From an uncultured Bacteroidales bacterium (GTDB lineage: Bacteria; Bacteroidota; Bacteroidia; Bacteroidales; WCHB1-69): a DNA stretch of 37,125 nucleotides. Of this stretch, positions 26,741 through 34,771 are shown one piece after another. The notes under the pieces are model-generated. The model was not told the origin of the DNA. It did not search any database and saw only the letters and a list, made by a program, of their open reading frames with translations. The stretch is taken from positions 1 through 37,125 of the forward strand of contig CAMHNQ010000028.1 in the NCBI GenBank assembly GCA_946186495.1. Reading direction: 5' to 3'. The position numbers were made by a program, and so were the translations under genes. Each line of letters starts with the position of its first letter. Position 1 is the stretch's first letter.

Positions 26741-26748
<8 letters not shown>
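26721..26748. repeat. Heptamer tandem array (4 units) over the nadA stop codon
   Basis: TAACTAC occurs three times, followed by TAACTGA. The nadA stop (26741-26743) and last codons lie inside the array. Confidence 0.8.
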
Positions 26749-27661
<913 letters not shown>

Positions 27662-27664
27662 TCG

Positions 27665-27685
27665 GTTTACTGTTTACTGTTTACG
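27665..27685. repeat. Heptamer tandem array (3 units) just before the nadA start
   Basis: GTTTACT, GTTTACT and GTTTACG. On the nadA strand the array ends 3 nt before the ATG at 27661. Confidence 0.7.
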
Positions 27686-27764
27686 GTGAATCCGCAGTCC
27701 GGACTGCGACAAAATGGTTTGCAGGGCCGGAATCTGAAGTGAATATGCATCGGCATATCCGTGG

Positions 27765-27772
27765 CAAAAATA
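27765..27772 (-). promoter_or_regulatory. -7 box, probable nadA promoter
   Basis: The minus strand reads TATTTTTG. It is 103 nt before the nadA ATG, implying a leader of roughly 95 nt that contains the heptamer array. Confidence 0.45.
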
Positions 27773-28035
27773 CAATTTTTTCAATAGACTTCCCTCTGCT
27801 GCCTGATTTTCGCTAATTCCCCATTCGGCCTCCGGCGGGAGGGAGCTTAGGAGCCGATGCTTCCAAGCGTCGCAAAACGCCGTAGCGCGGAGCCGGCAGG
27901 ACGGTTGTGCGGCCTCCGGAAGCGCGTTTTTCCGTCGAGAGAGCGCGAGTCCCCCCGCACACTTAACGGCTTGCTTGCCCGCAAGTACTTCCAAGAGTGC
28001 GCCTCCCTCCATTTCCCCAACATCGCGCTGGCCGA
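27773..28035. other. GC-rich gap without a convincing gene
   Basis: This stretch contains CGGCCTCCGG twice (27826-27835 and 27910-27919) and several short inverted repeats. An open frame crosses it on the minus strand (to 28012), but it has no signal peptide, domain or ribosome site and would run through the nadA promoter. The sequence looks like a dispersed structured repeat. A genome self-comparison would be needed to show that. Confidence 0.35.
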
Positions 28036-28461
28036 CTACCGTTCGTATAGTGTGCCGTCGAAATGGTAGATGTCCGTTCGTTTTTTCCGATCCGAAAGGT
28101 CTTTGTATTTTACCACGACAGAATCCTGCTCTTCATACACGAATAAGGTTAGTTTCTCCACATCGTAATAGTTGTCAAGAAAGCAGATAGGACGTTCCAA
28201 AAGCCCATCCCTGTGGTAGAGAGACATCGTATAGAACGAACAGTCAAAGTGGCCTCGAATGACATACTGTTTGTTGTTTTGAGCTTTGACATACCAGTCG
28301 GGAAGTACACCTGTATAGGCATAGCCGACAGCATAAAAAAGGAATATCCAGCCTGCTGTGGCAAAACAGTAACCAACCCAAGAGACCATTTTGAGGCACC
28401 AATGCCACCGGCGGATAAGTACTGCTAACCAAAAACCAAACGACACCCAAGTCAGAAGCAT
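28036..28461 (-). CDS. Small membrane protein of unknown function, start uncertain
   Basis: About 141 aa from the first usable ATG at 28461. Two membrane spans (MLLTWVSFGFWLAVLI, then VGYCFATAGWIFLFYAVGYA) are followed by a soluble C-terminal half of about 85 residues with many charged and aromatic residues (YVIRGHFDCSFY, DSVVVKYKDLSDRKKR). The open frame extends upstream into the 3' end of the rubrerythrin gene. That part reads as a shadow, but the first span also seems to begin a few residues before the ATG, so either a non-ATG start or a truncated 5' end is possible. No family was recognised. It follows the rubrerythrin fusion by 65 bp and may be co-transcribed with it. Confidence 0.5.
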   Translation of the reverse strand: MLLTWVSFGFWLAVLIRRWHWCLKMVSWVGYCFATAGWIFLFYAVGYAYTGVLPDWYVKAQNNKQYVIRGHFDCSFYTMSLYHRDGLLERPICFLDNYYDVEKLTLFVYEEQDSVVVKYKDLSDRKKRTDIYHFDGTLYER

Positions 28462-28526
28462 AGCCGCAGCAAATAACCATCCGTCTGCTTGTCCGGCCAG
28501 CTCTCTTTTCTGGTATGATCTTGTGG

Positions 28527-29702
28527 CTAGTAGTTTTCCGCGTTGATCTCGAACCAGCCCTGGGAATAGAAGCAGACGGGGCAGACCTTGGGGGCTTCGG
28601 TGCCGATGACGATGTGACCGCAGTTGCGGCACTCCCAGATGCTGACACCGCTCTTGCGGAAGACCTCTGCGGCCTCCACGTTGTGCAACAGGGCACGGTA
28701 GCGCTCCTCGTGGTGCTTCTCGATGGCCGCGACGGCCCGGAACTGCTCGGCCAGCTCGTGGAATCCCTCCTCGTCAGCCTCGCGGGCGAACTTGTCGTAC
28801 ATGTCCGTCCACTCGTAGTTCTCGCCTTCTGCGGCGTGCAGAAGGTTCTCGGCGGTCGTGCCTACGCCACCCAGATGGTTGAACCAGAGCTTGGCGTGCT
28901 CGCGCTCGTTGTCGGCGGTCTTCAGGAAGAGGGCGGCGATCTGCTCGTAGCCGTTCCGCTGGGCCACGGAGGCGTAGTAAGTGTATTTGTTGCGGGCCAT
29001 GCTCTCGCCGGCGAAAGCGGCCTCCAAGTTCTTCTCCGTGCGCGTGCCGGCATACTTGCTTGCACTCGCGGGCGCATTGGCTTCCACAACAACCTTCTCG
29101 AAATCCGAGGCGGGATGTTTGCAGATGGGACAGATGAAGTCCTCCGGAAGTTCCTCGCCTACATACTCGTAGCCGCAGATAACGCAACGCCAGACGGTCT
29201 TGCCCTCGGCGGTCTGCCCCACAGGTTGCGGCTTCGGCTTGATGTGCTCGATATAGTAGCTATACGTGGCGGAAGGCGCTTCGCTGAGCACTTCCGACTC
29301 GGAGACGGGTCCGATGAAGAGGACGTGAGAGCCGAGATCGACAATCTGCTCCACCTCGACGGAAATGTAAGCATTAGTGCCTCGGGTGACGGCCATCGTG
29401 CCGTTGGCGACACGGCGGCAGTCCTTGAAGTCGGCGAACTTATCGACTTCGCGACCGCTCTGGAAGCCGAAGTGCTTGAACAGCTCGAAATCGGCGGCCT
29501 CGCTGATGATGGAGGCGGTGAACCGGCGCGAATGCTGGATGAGTTCGGTGGTCAGGTTGCCCTTGTTGAGGGCCACGGAGATGCGGTCAGGCTGCATGGC
29601 CACCTGCGCGATGGTGTTGCTGATACAGCCGTTGTCGCGGCCGCCGTCACAGGTGGTGATGACGAACAGGCCGTACTGGATGTTGAAAAGGGGGTTGCTC
29701 AT
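28527..29702 (-). CDS. Flavin reductase-rubredoxin-rubrerythrin-rubredoxin fusion (peroxide reductase)
   Basis: A 391-aa protein from the ATG at 29702 ([17 protein letters not shown]), preferred over an upstream in-frame ATG because family members start there. Residues 1-160 are a flavin reductase-like FMN domain. Cys173/176 and Cys191/194 ([15 protein letters not shown]) form a rubredoxin. About residues 218-345 are a rubrerythrin diiron four-helix bundle with Glu233 ([12 protein letters not shown]), Glu266xxHis269 and Glu328xxHis331. Cys358/361 and Cys374/377 (CRNCGH, CPVC) form the usual C-terminal rubredoxin. Electrons should pass NAD(P)H to FMN, to rubredoxin, to the diiron centre, reducing peroxide to water in the cytoplasm of an anaerobe. 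The upstream TATTTTTA (29725-29732) is a weak -7 candidate. Confidence 0.93.
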   Translation of the reverse strand: MSNPLFNIQYGLFVITTCDGGRDNGCISNTIAQVAMQPDRISVALNKGNLTTELIQHSRRFTASIISEAADFELFKHFGFQSGREVDKFADFKDCRRVANGTMAVTRGTNAYISVEVEQIVDLGSHVLFIGPVSESEVLSEAPSATYSYYIEHIKPKPQPVGQTAEGKTVWRCVICGYEYVGEELPEDFICPICKHPASDFEKVVVEANAPASASKYAGTRTEKNLEAAFAGESMARNKYTYYASVAQRNGYEQIAALFLKTADNEREHAKLWFNHLGGVGTTAENLLHAAEGENYEWTDMYDKFAREADEEGFHELAEQFRAVAAIEKHHEERYRALLHNVEAAEVFRKSGVSIWECRNCGHIVIGTEAPKVCPVCFYSQGWFEINAENY

Positions 29703-29759
29703 AAAAACAGAATTATTAAAAGTGTAAAAATACAATTTTCCCGATGAAATCAAGACACT

Positions 29760-30028
29760 TCAATTTTGTAATACCGTCTCCGGATCTATGATGAATCCTC
29801 TCACTACGATGTCCTTCGGCACGAGCGGGTGGGTCTCGTAGCCCTTTCGTCGGAAAGGGTGAAACTATATTGCGGATTATAATCTTTCGACGAAATCATG
29901 CACAAATAGATGTAGCCCTCGTTCTTCTGTAGTTCATTATTTGAAATAATTAACGCTGGATGGGGCTTGAGAGAACCATCTGGGAACATAAAATTGACCT
30001 CAACGACATCACGCTGTTCGTATTTCAT
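29760..30028 (-). pseudogene. PemK/MazF-type toxin, frameshifted
   Basis: Residues 1-58 (MKYEQRDVVEVNFMFPDGSL, KPHPALIISNNELQ, YIYLCMISSKDYNPQYSFTL) match the start of Bacteroidales PemK/MazF-like ribonuclease toxins. After SDER the frame goes to RATRPTRSCRRTS and stops at 29804. A neighbouring frame continues as YETHPLVPKDIVVRGFIIDP and ends at 29760, indicating a frameshift near 29850. The total is still short of the usual ~110 aa, so sequence may also have been lost. The toxin is probably inactive. It follows the antitoxin gene by 6 bp. Confidence 0.65.
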
Positions 30029-30034
30029 AGGATG

Positions 30035-30253
30035 TTAGATTTCGTTTTCGTTCAACCAGCGAGCCATATTATTTCTTGATGTACATATGAAAGCTTGTCG
30101 TTCCTCTTCGGCTGTCCACTCGCGATCTTTCGTCTCTTCTTGAGACTGCAAGATGTGGAACACGTTCCCTAACGAACGTATCAACGCCACAACACTCTGC
30201 GCCACCTTACTGCGCCCATCATAGGATATTGTTAATGTTGCCATTATCTTCAT
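30035..30253 (-). CDS. Antitoxin partner of the PemK/MazF-type toxin
   Basis: A 72-aa protein (or 69 aa from the ATG at 30244, where MATLTISYDGRSKVAQSVVA begins). The short N-terminal strand and following helix resemble the small antitoxins that precede PemK-like toxins in Bacteroidales. The Asp/Glu/Arg-rich C-terminus (EETKDREWTAEEERQAF) would be the toxin-binding part. The antitoxin-first order and 6-bp gap are typical of type II modules. The identity rests on position and pattern. It is intact even though its toxin is broken. Confidence 0.6.
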   Translation of the reverse strand: MKIMATLTISYDGRSKVAQSVVALIRSLGNVFHILQSQEETKDREWTAEEERQAFICTSRNNMARWLNENEI

Positions 30254-30709
30254 CTTTTTTAATCCGCAAAAATACTAAAATATTTTGAACAGCAAGATAG
30301 TGTTCTCAAACTGATTATCGAGGGTTGCAATACAACCCGTGATTTCGGGCGATTTCACGGATGGCCTCTACGGGCAAACGGCTGTAAAAATGATTGAGGT
30401 TGATATTTGACAATCTCACAGCTGTATTTTACAAAAGGACTGTTAAGATTCGTGGTGTTCATTCGTTTGAAAACTTTGTCTCGTAACATGGCCGTCATAT
30501 CTGTTTTTATTTTAAGGGGACTTCTATTTTTTACTTCTTCGCGCTGCCGCCGGCCTTGGTGCGAAGTCCGTTAAACATCAAGATAAGCAAACAACGCTGC
30601 AAAATTAATTCTTTTATCTATTTATAGGATGCAAAAAATCCAAAAGGTTGCAGCTTGTTGATATTTTTTTTGCTTTAGTTGATTCAACTATTTGATTTTA
30701 GTTAGTTAA
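30254..30709. other. Gap with an unidentified gene remnant
   Basis: On the minus strand, a fragment ending at 30315 reads ..NHFYSRLPVEAIREIARNHG and then a stop. It looks like the end of a real protein but has no start. A second frame offers a 47-codon reading from an ATG at about 30500. No family was recognised. The rest is AT-rich. It is probably debris left by insertion and deletion next to the transposase remnant. Confidence 0.3.
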
Positions 30710-31012
30710 TCAATTCATTCCAAGACGCATTACTTGCTCGTACCGGCACAGGTTGTAGACCAGGTTTGTCAGGGTGTTGTAGGCCGCCCTTCTTCACCCA
30801 TCGGGCATCCGTGTCTTTTTGCCTTTTCTTGTTGGCCTTGCGCTTCTTCTCCTCCCCGTTGTCACCCTCTTCGGGATTCCACAACTCGCCGTCCCTGTCT
30901 TCCTTGATTAGTTTGTTCTCTTCGCGTGTGTTGTGCTGGCGCGGCGCCTCCACGAAGCTCCCGTCTATCTTGGTGCCCTCATGCAAGATCAGGTTGTTCT
31001 CCTCCAGATGCT
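30710..31012 (-). pseudogene. IS5-family transposase remnant
   Basis: The frame RLKHLEENNLILHEGTKIDG, SFVEAPRQHNTREENKLIK and KDTDARWVKKGG matches the middle of IS5-type DDE transposases. It then jumps, in a different frame, to AYNTLTNLVYNLCRYEQVM and a stop at 30710, which is the usual C-terminal end of the family. The catalytic centre between these two pieces is deleted and the reading frame is shifted. The upstream end is fused directly to an RHS core at 31004-31012. Confidence 0.8.
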
Positions 31013-31092
31013 TAAGTCTGAATTGTAGTAGCGTGAGCCAAAGTAGCTTAGGCCCGTTTCGGGGTCGCGTTCTTTGGCGGAGAAGGTGTAAC

Positions 31093-31120
31093 AATGCATA
31101 ATGCATGATTCATAATGCAT
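31093..31120. repeat. Heptamer array in RHS cassette C4
   Basis: AATGCAT, AATGCAT, GATTCAT and AATGCAT, directly abutting the start of the RHS core at 31090. It is identical to the array in cassette C2. Confidence 0.8.
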
Positions 31121-31170
31121 AATTGGTTGGGGGTGAACGGGATGCGTGGCGGAGTTCCGGAACTGCAGGC

Positions 31171-31242
31171 TATCCCCGTAAGGGGATAAAGCCCGGTAGG
31201 AACCGGATGCGGCGCGGATTTCCCGAAGCCCCATAAGGGGCT
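31171..31242. repeat. Two CCCC-loop-GGGG palindromes in the C4 leader
   Basis: TATCCCCGTAAGGGGATA lies at 31171-31188 and AGCCCCATAAGGGGCT at 31227-31242. Each has a 6-7 bp stem and a tetraloop. Confidence 0.7.
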
Positions 31243-31424
31243 GGACGCATCTCCGCGGATCGCGCGTATCAAACGGGGTTCCGCGGAGAGGGTCTGCGGG
31301 AATCTGCAAGAGCGGCGGGCGACATGTTCGGTGGCGGTTCATCGGCGGTTTTTTGACGGAGCGAAGATACGATTTTTAGGTTGATCCACGGTTAGATTAT
31401 TTTCAAGGATGGCGATGGCATGAT

Positions 31425-32261
31425 TCACTTGGATGTCTCGAATAAATTCATCCAAGGCACGTGGTAACGCCAGTCAGGACAGCCGGGGAAGTTCCAAGGC
31501 GAATAGTTCATTTGATTATAGATGTCCTCTCGAACATATGCTCGTACTCCATCGCCGAGAAAACCGTCAGCGCACTTTTCAAGCACAAAATTCTGCATTC
31601 GTTTGTAATTCAAGAATCCGGTGACAAACTGAGGGATGTGGAAGACAAAGGTATTGTTGGCAACGCCCTTAATGACATATTTGCCTTGGGCAAAAGAGAC
31701 TTCAGACCGCTCTTTGGGATAAATTTTAACGATTATGGAAACTGGCAGGGAAAGCGAATCGTGGGTGACATAAAACACCGGAGTGTTCTGGTAGTACTCT
31801 CGACGATACATACCACATGCTTTTTGTGCTGTGTCCTTTCTTGGGGGTACGGCATACTTGAAGAATAAAACTTCGATGGCATAGAAGTAATGCGGGGCCA
31901 ATATGTCAGAACTGTCCTTCGCTGCAGGAATATCAACCGCTATCAAAGTGCAGTCTCTTTCTGCCATGGATTCCTCAACATCCATTACCATGTCGGATGT
32001 GTTCAACACAGGATCCGAAGTCAACACTAACGCATTATCTCCATAAGGCACATAGCGGCCGTAGCTTATTATGTTGTTTTGATCTGCATAAGGAGGGCAG
32101 ATGTCGCAAGGCTGACAAATCAATTTATACGTCGAATCTGAGAAAAAAACATATCTAGACCCCACACTGATGTAGACGGTACTGTCTGTTTGAGCTGAAG
32201 TGATAAAGGCCGTTGTTGTGAAAAGGACAACAGAAAGAAGCAAATGAAATTTACTGTTCAT
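31425..32261 (-). CDS. Exported protein, candidate immunity partner of the C3 metallopeptidase tip
   Basis: A 278-aa protein starting at 32261 (MNSKFHLLLSVVLFTTTAFI, a clear signal peptide). Its ATG overlaps the TGA of the preceding RHS tip (ATGA), so translation is coupled. The mature part has no recognised domain. Visible features are a SVGSRYVFFSDSTYKLICQP segment with several Cys, a LYPKER-like region (IVKIYPKERSEVSFAQGKYV) and an aromatic-rich end (YSPWNFPGCPDWRYHVPWM). It is AT-rich compared with the housekeeping genes. Immunity is inferred from position and coupling. Export implies protection in the periplasm or at the envelope. Confidence 0.65.
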   Translation of the reverse strand: MNSKFHLLLSVVLFTTTAFITSAQTDSTVYISVGSRYVFFSDSTYKLICQPCDICPPYADQNNIISYGRYVPYGDNALVLTSDPVLNTSDMVMDVEESMAERDCTLIAVDIPAAKDSSDILAPHYFYAIEVLFFKYAVPPRKDTAQKACGMYRREYYQNTPVFYVTHDSLSLPVSIIVKIYPKERSEVSFAQGKYVIKGVANNTFVFHIPQFVTGFLNYKRMQNFVLEKCADGFLGDGVRAYVREDIYNQMNYSPWNFPGCPDWRYHVPWMNLFETSK

Positions 32262-33184
32262 GGTGCAGGAAATTGAAATACGTAATCTGAAGGACATCCA
32301 TAATGTTTTATTATATAATTTCGTATAGAAGCATCGTAAACCACTTTGGCCCCTTCATTTGTGGGCATGCTTTTAGGAGAGAAAATGAGTTGAGAGGTGT
32401 ACGTCAAATATTCCTCGTTTATGTTGTTGTTGTTTCCCAACAGTCCATTTTTAAATCCCCAATAAGTTGTCGAAGCATTTCTCAATTCATCCTCACTATA
32501 GGATCTGTACGTGTTTCGACGCATCAAATGAAAGGCTTCATGCCATGCCGAACCTATTTTTGAATCGGGTTCGTCTTCTATCTCAACATAATTAATGCTT
32601 ATGGTTCCGTTGTCCAACAACGACACACTCCCGTCATATGTCTGTGATTTGTTAAAAGTATAGCTAGTATTTTCATCAGCTCCCATATTAATTAATCCAT
32701 TGATTCCTTTCTGAAGTAATTGATATTCAAAAGAGGAAGGGACATAATTGCTTTGCACTGATTGAGCATGACAAATCAGTGTATTTGCCAAATCTATATC
32801 TTCAGGTGTCTTCCACGCCTCCCCATCCGGATCCACCAACTTCACCGGGTTGTTCGCACAATACACGTACGGACTCAGCGAAGGATATTTGTCACTCATC
32901 GGGTCCATGCTCAGCCAGAAGCCCAGGTCGGAGGAGTAATATCTTGAGCCGAAGTAGGATAGTCCGGTTTCGGGGTCCTTTTCTTTGGCGGAGAAGGTGT
33001 AAGTCCGGGGGCAATGTACAATGTACAATGAACAATGTACATTGGCGACGGTGCAGCACGGGGGCTCTCCCGCGCAGGCCGTGGGTCTGCAGGGGTCGGT
33101 GGCAATGACAGAGCATGGCCGAGGACGCACGCCGTAGGTGTGCGGGCACGTGGAGAATGGGCGATATGGTCGGGGATGGGTCAT
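32258..33184 (-). CDS. RHS cassette C3: leader, RHS core and HExxH metallopeptidase tip
   Basis: 308 aa from the ATG at 33184 (MTHPRPYRP), chosen because cassette C1 starts in the same way. An in-frame ATG at 33241 is also available. The leader contains the heptamer-encoded VHCSLYIVHC. The RHS core (180 bp, 32822-33001) runs from YTFSAKEKDPETG to NPVKLVDPDG. The ~170-aa tip carries SAWHEAFHLMRR (His215, Glu216, His219) and, about 40 residues later, INEEYLTY, whose Glu257/258 could be the third zinc ligand. It is therefore a probable zincin toxin. There is no RHS barrel, so it is an orphan tip. It is followed with ATGA overlap by an exported protein. Confidence 0.75.
   Translation of the reverse strand: MTHPRPYRPFSTCPHTYGVRPRPCSVIATDPCRPTACAGEPPCCTVANVHCSLYIVHCPRTYTFSAKEKDPETGLSYFGSRYYSSDLGFWLSMDPMSDKYPSLSPYVYCANNPVKLVDPDGEAWKTPEDIDLANTLICHAQSVQSNYVPSSFEYQLLQKGINGLINMGADENTSYTFNKSQTYDGSVSLLDNGTISINYVEIEDEPDSKIGSAWHEAFHLMRRNTYRSYSEDELRNASTTYWGFKNGLLGNNNNINEEYLTYTSQLIFSPKSMPTNEGAKVVYDASIRNYIIKHYGCPSDYVFQFPAP
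32822..33001 (-). repeat. 180-bp RHS core, copy in C3
   Basis: From TACACCTTCTCCGCC to GATCCGGATGGG on the minus strand. It is closely similar to the copies at 34162-34341 and 36255-36434 and the partial copy at 31004-31090. Confidence 0.85.
33012..33039. repeat. Heptamer array in RHS cassette C3
   Basis: CAATGTA, CAATGTA, CAATGAA and CAATGTA, 10 nt from the core start. It has the same position and unit number as in the other cassettes but a different unit sequence. Confidence 0.8.
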
Positions 33185-33212
33185 TGATGATTCTCTATCG
33201 TGCAAAGTACAA

Positions 33213-33953
33213 TTATTGATTCTCCAAAAGAATTTGTTCAAGTTTCATTTCGGGCAATTCACTTTTTCTTTTCACAGTTGCCAAATAAGTTTTCCAAAAG
33301 TTATCGCCACCAATCAAATCCGGTTGTAAAACATGTATGGATGATATACAATCGTCGAAATGGCTTTTTTCATCCAAAGGAACATTTACATATCCAACAG
33401 TTACCCCGTATGACACATGAAACCATTTCCATGCAAGTCCATCGCTTATCCCTTCATACACAATGGTGTCTGTTTTTACTGTTGAGAGCGTATCAAGAAG
33501 CCTGAATTTCGTATTACCTTTCCATTGCCCCTTTTCATTGAAAATGCGGTGTTTTCTTAGTGATTGGTAGACAGGGAAAGAAACGCCCATTGAATCTGCG
33601 ACTAAATAACTTGCAACATATTGAGCAGTGTCTGTGTTAACCATTTCGTATGCTTGTTCTCCGTATTTTTCCAGCATCTGGTTTATTAGAAACTGCCACC
33701 ACCCACGAAAAGAATTGTCCGCATATTCAATGAATAGGCAAGTCGATCGCGTACCTTGCCCGTATCTAAAAAAATAACAGAATTCAGCGTCGCCATAAAT
33801 ATACGATACTTGCTTTGTATAAGGGATATTCATCGAATAGCCCACTCTGTCTCCTCCAGGTTTATAGCAGATTGTAACGTAATCCTGTGATTTACAGCTG
33901 CTCAAAATCACAGCAAGCAGAGAAGCGAACAATAAAATTGGATGTTTGTACAT
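33213..33953 (-). CDS. Lipoprotein, candidate immunity partner of cassette C2
   Basis: A 246-aa protein from the ATG at 33953 (MYKHPILLFASLLAVILSSC), a lipoprotein signal with lipobox LSSC, so it should be anchored in a membrane facing the periplasm. An upstream ATG at 34010 would put the signal sequence internally and is rejected. The start lies 10 bp after the stop of the C2 RHS tip. The mature part shows no recognised domain. Visible stretches are YGDAEFCYFFRYGQGTRS and GVSFPVYQSLRKHRIFNEKG. It is AT-rich. The immunity role is inferred from position. Confidence 0.65.
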   Translation of the reverse strand: MYKHPILLFASLLAVILSSCKSQDYVTICYKPGGDRVGYSMNIPYTKQVSYIYGDAEFCYFFRYGQGTRSTCLFIEYADNSFRGWWQFLINQMLEKYGEQAYEMVNTDTAQYVASYLVADSMGVSFPVYQSLRKHRIFNEKGQWKGNTKFRLLDTLSTVKTDTIVYEGISDGLAWKWFHVSYGVTVGYVNVPLDEKSHFDDCISSIHVLQPDLIGGDNFWKTYLATVKRKSELPEMKLEQILLENQ

Positions 33954-33963
33954 GACTTGGTAG

Positions 33964-34746
33964 TTAGAAAAGAGGTGAAATACCAGGTGGCAAAAAAGGA
34001 GTTTTCCCATGAAGCACCGAACTACCTGTGCCTTTTGTTTGGGCTTTATGGAAAAAACTACCTTCTTCTGCTACATATTCGTTTTTGAATTCTCTATCAC
34101 TATATAATTTACCACCCGAATAATAGAACTTCATTCCTCCCCATTCAATTATTATCTCCTCCCCATCCGGATCCACCAACTTCACCGGATTATCCGCGCA
34201 ATAAACATACGGACTCAGCGATGGATATTTGTCACTCATCGGGTCCACGCTCAACCACACACTCAGGTCGCTGCTGTAATAGCGTGAGCCGAAGTAGGAG
34301 TAGCCCGTTTCGGTATCCTTTTCCTTGGCGGAGAAGGTGTAACAATGCATAATGCATGATTCATAATGCATAATTGGTTGGGGGTGAACGGGATGCGTGG
34401 CGGAGATCCGGAACTGCAGGCTATCCCCGTAAGGGGATGCCTCTCTGTAGCCGTAGGTGGTCCGATGCGTGGTCCAAATCCCCGCGAGGGGATTCATCCG
34501 GCAATGCTGGAGTGGCCGTTCGAGGTTCCGCCGCACAGAGTTGGTCGGCTGTGGCCACGGACGGTTGGGGGTGCGCGGCGGTATGGCTGGGGGTGACGAA
34601 ACGGAACCCCGGTTGGACAGAGCTTTGGTCGGAACGGGCTGCCTTTCCACGGCGGGAGATGCGGAGCAATAGCCTAGGATGGGTGCGGGCGAAATCCCCG
34701 GATGGGGATTCATCGGTCTCTGGCAGTATGTGCTACGGCGGATCAT
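33964..34746 (-). CDS. RHS cassette C2: leader, RHS core and short unknown tip
   Basis: 260 aa from the ATG at 34746. The leader contains three palindromes (coding NPHPGIS, NPLAGIW and SPYGDS) and a heptamer array (IMHYESCIMH). The RHS core occupies 34162-34341. The tip is only about 65 residues (EEIIIEWGGMKFYYSGGKLY, EFKNEYVAEEGSFFHKAQ, then GKTPFLPPGISPLF). No catalytic motif is visible. It may be a truncated toxin or a very small one. As in the other cassettes there is no RHS barrel. The lipoprotein gene follows after 10 bp. Confidence 0.65.
   Translation of the reverse strand: MIRRSTYCQRPMNPHPGISPAPILGYCSASPAVERQPVPTKALSNRGSVSSPPAIPPRTPNRPWPQPTNSVRRNLERPLQHCRMNPLAGIWTTHRTTYGYREASPYGDSLQFRISATHPVHPQPIMHYESCIMHCYTFSAKEKDTETGYSYFGSRYYSSDLSVWLSVDPMSDKYPSLSPYVYCADNPVKLVDPDGEEIIIEWGGMKFYYSGGKLYSDREFKNEYVAEEGSFFHKAQTKGTGSSVLHGKTPFLPPGISPLF
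34162..34341 (-). repeat. 180-bp RHS core, copy in C2
   Basis: Encodes YTFSAKEKDTETGYSYFGSR through NPVKLVDPDG. The closest match is the C1 copy over YYSSDLSVWLSVDPMSDKYP. Confidence 0.85.
34344..34371. repeat. Heptamer array in RHS cassette C2
   Basis: AATGCAT, AATGCAT, GATTCAT and AATGCAT, adjoining the core start. The surrounding leader (34336-34437) is almost identical to that of C4. Confidence 0.8.
34423..34710. repeat. Three CCCC-loop-GGGG palindromes in the C2 leader
   Basis: ATCCCCGTAAGGGGAT lies at 34423-34438, AATCCCCGCGAGGGGATT at 34477-34494 and AATCCCCGGATGGGGATT at 34693-34710. The loops of the first two are GNRA on the plus strand. Confidence 0.7.
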
Positions 34747-34771
34747 TGGCAGGTTAGATTTTTTGTCTATA

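Larger units (their letters stand above)
31004..31342 (-). pseudogene. RHS cassette C4, core truncated by the transposase remnant
   Basis: The ATG at 31342 begins a leader (..RPPLLQIPADPLRG.., ..LSPYGDSLQFRNSATHPVHP) that leads through a heptamer array into the RHS core YTFSAKERDPETGLSYFGSR and YYNSDLSIW. There the homology to the other cassettes ends (87 of the usual 180 bp) and transposase sequence begins. The tip and its immunity gene are lost. TATCTTCG at 31362-31369 on the minus strand is one mismatch from a -7 box. Confidence 0.75.

Noticed and set aside
27674..28012. 112-codon minus-strand frame between nadA and the small membrane protein
   Set aside because: It would run through the nadA promoter box and has no signal, domain or ribosome site. 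The underlying DNA looks like a structured GC-rich repeat.
30702..31106. 134-codon minus-strand frame as an intact gene
   Set aside because: It joins an out-of-frame reading of the RHS core to a piece of transposase and a frameshifted end. It is not one protein.
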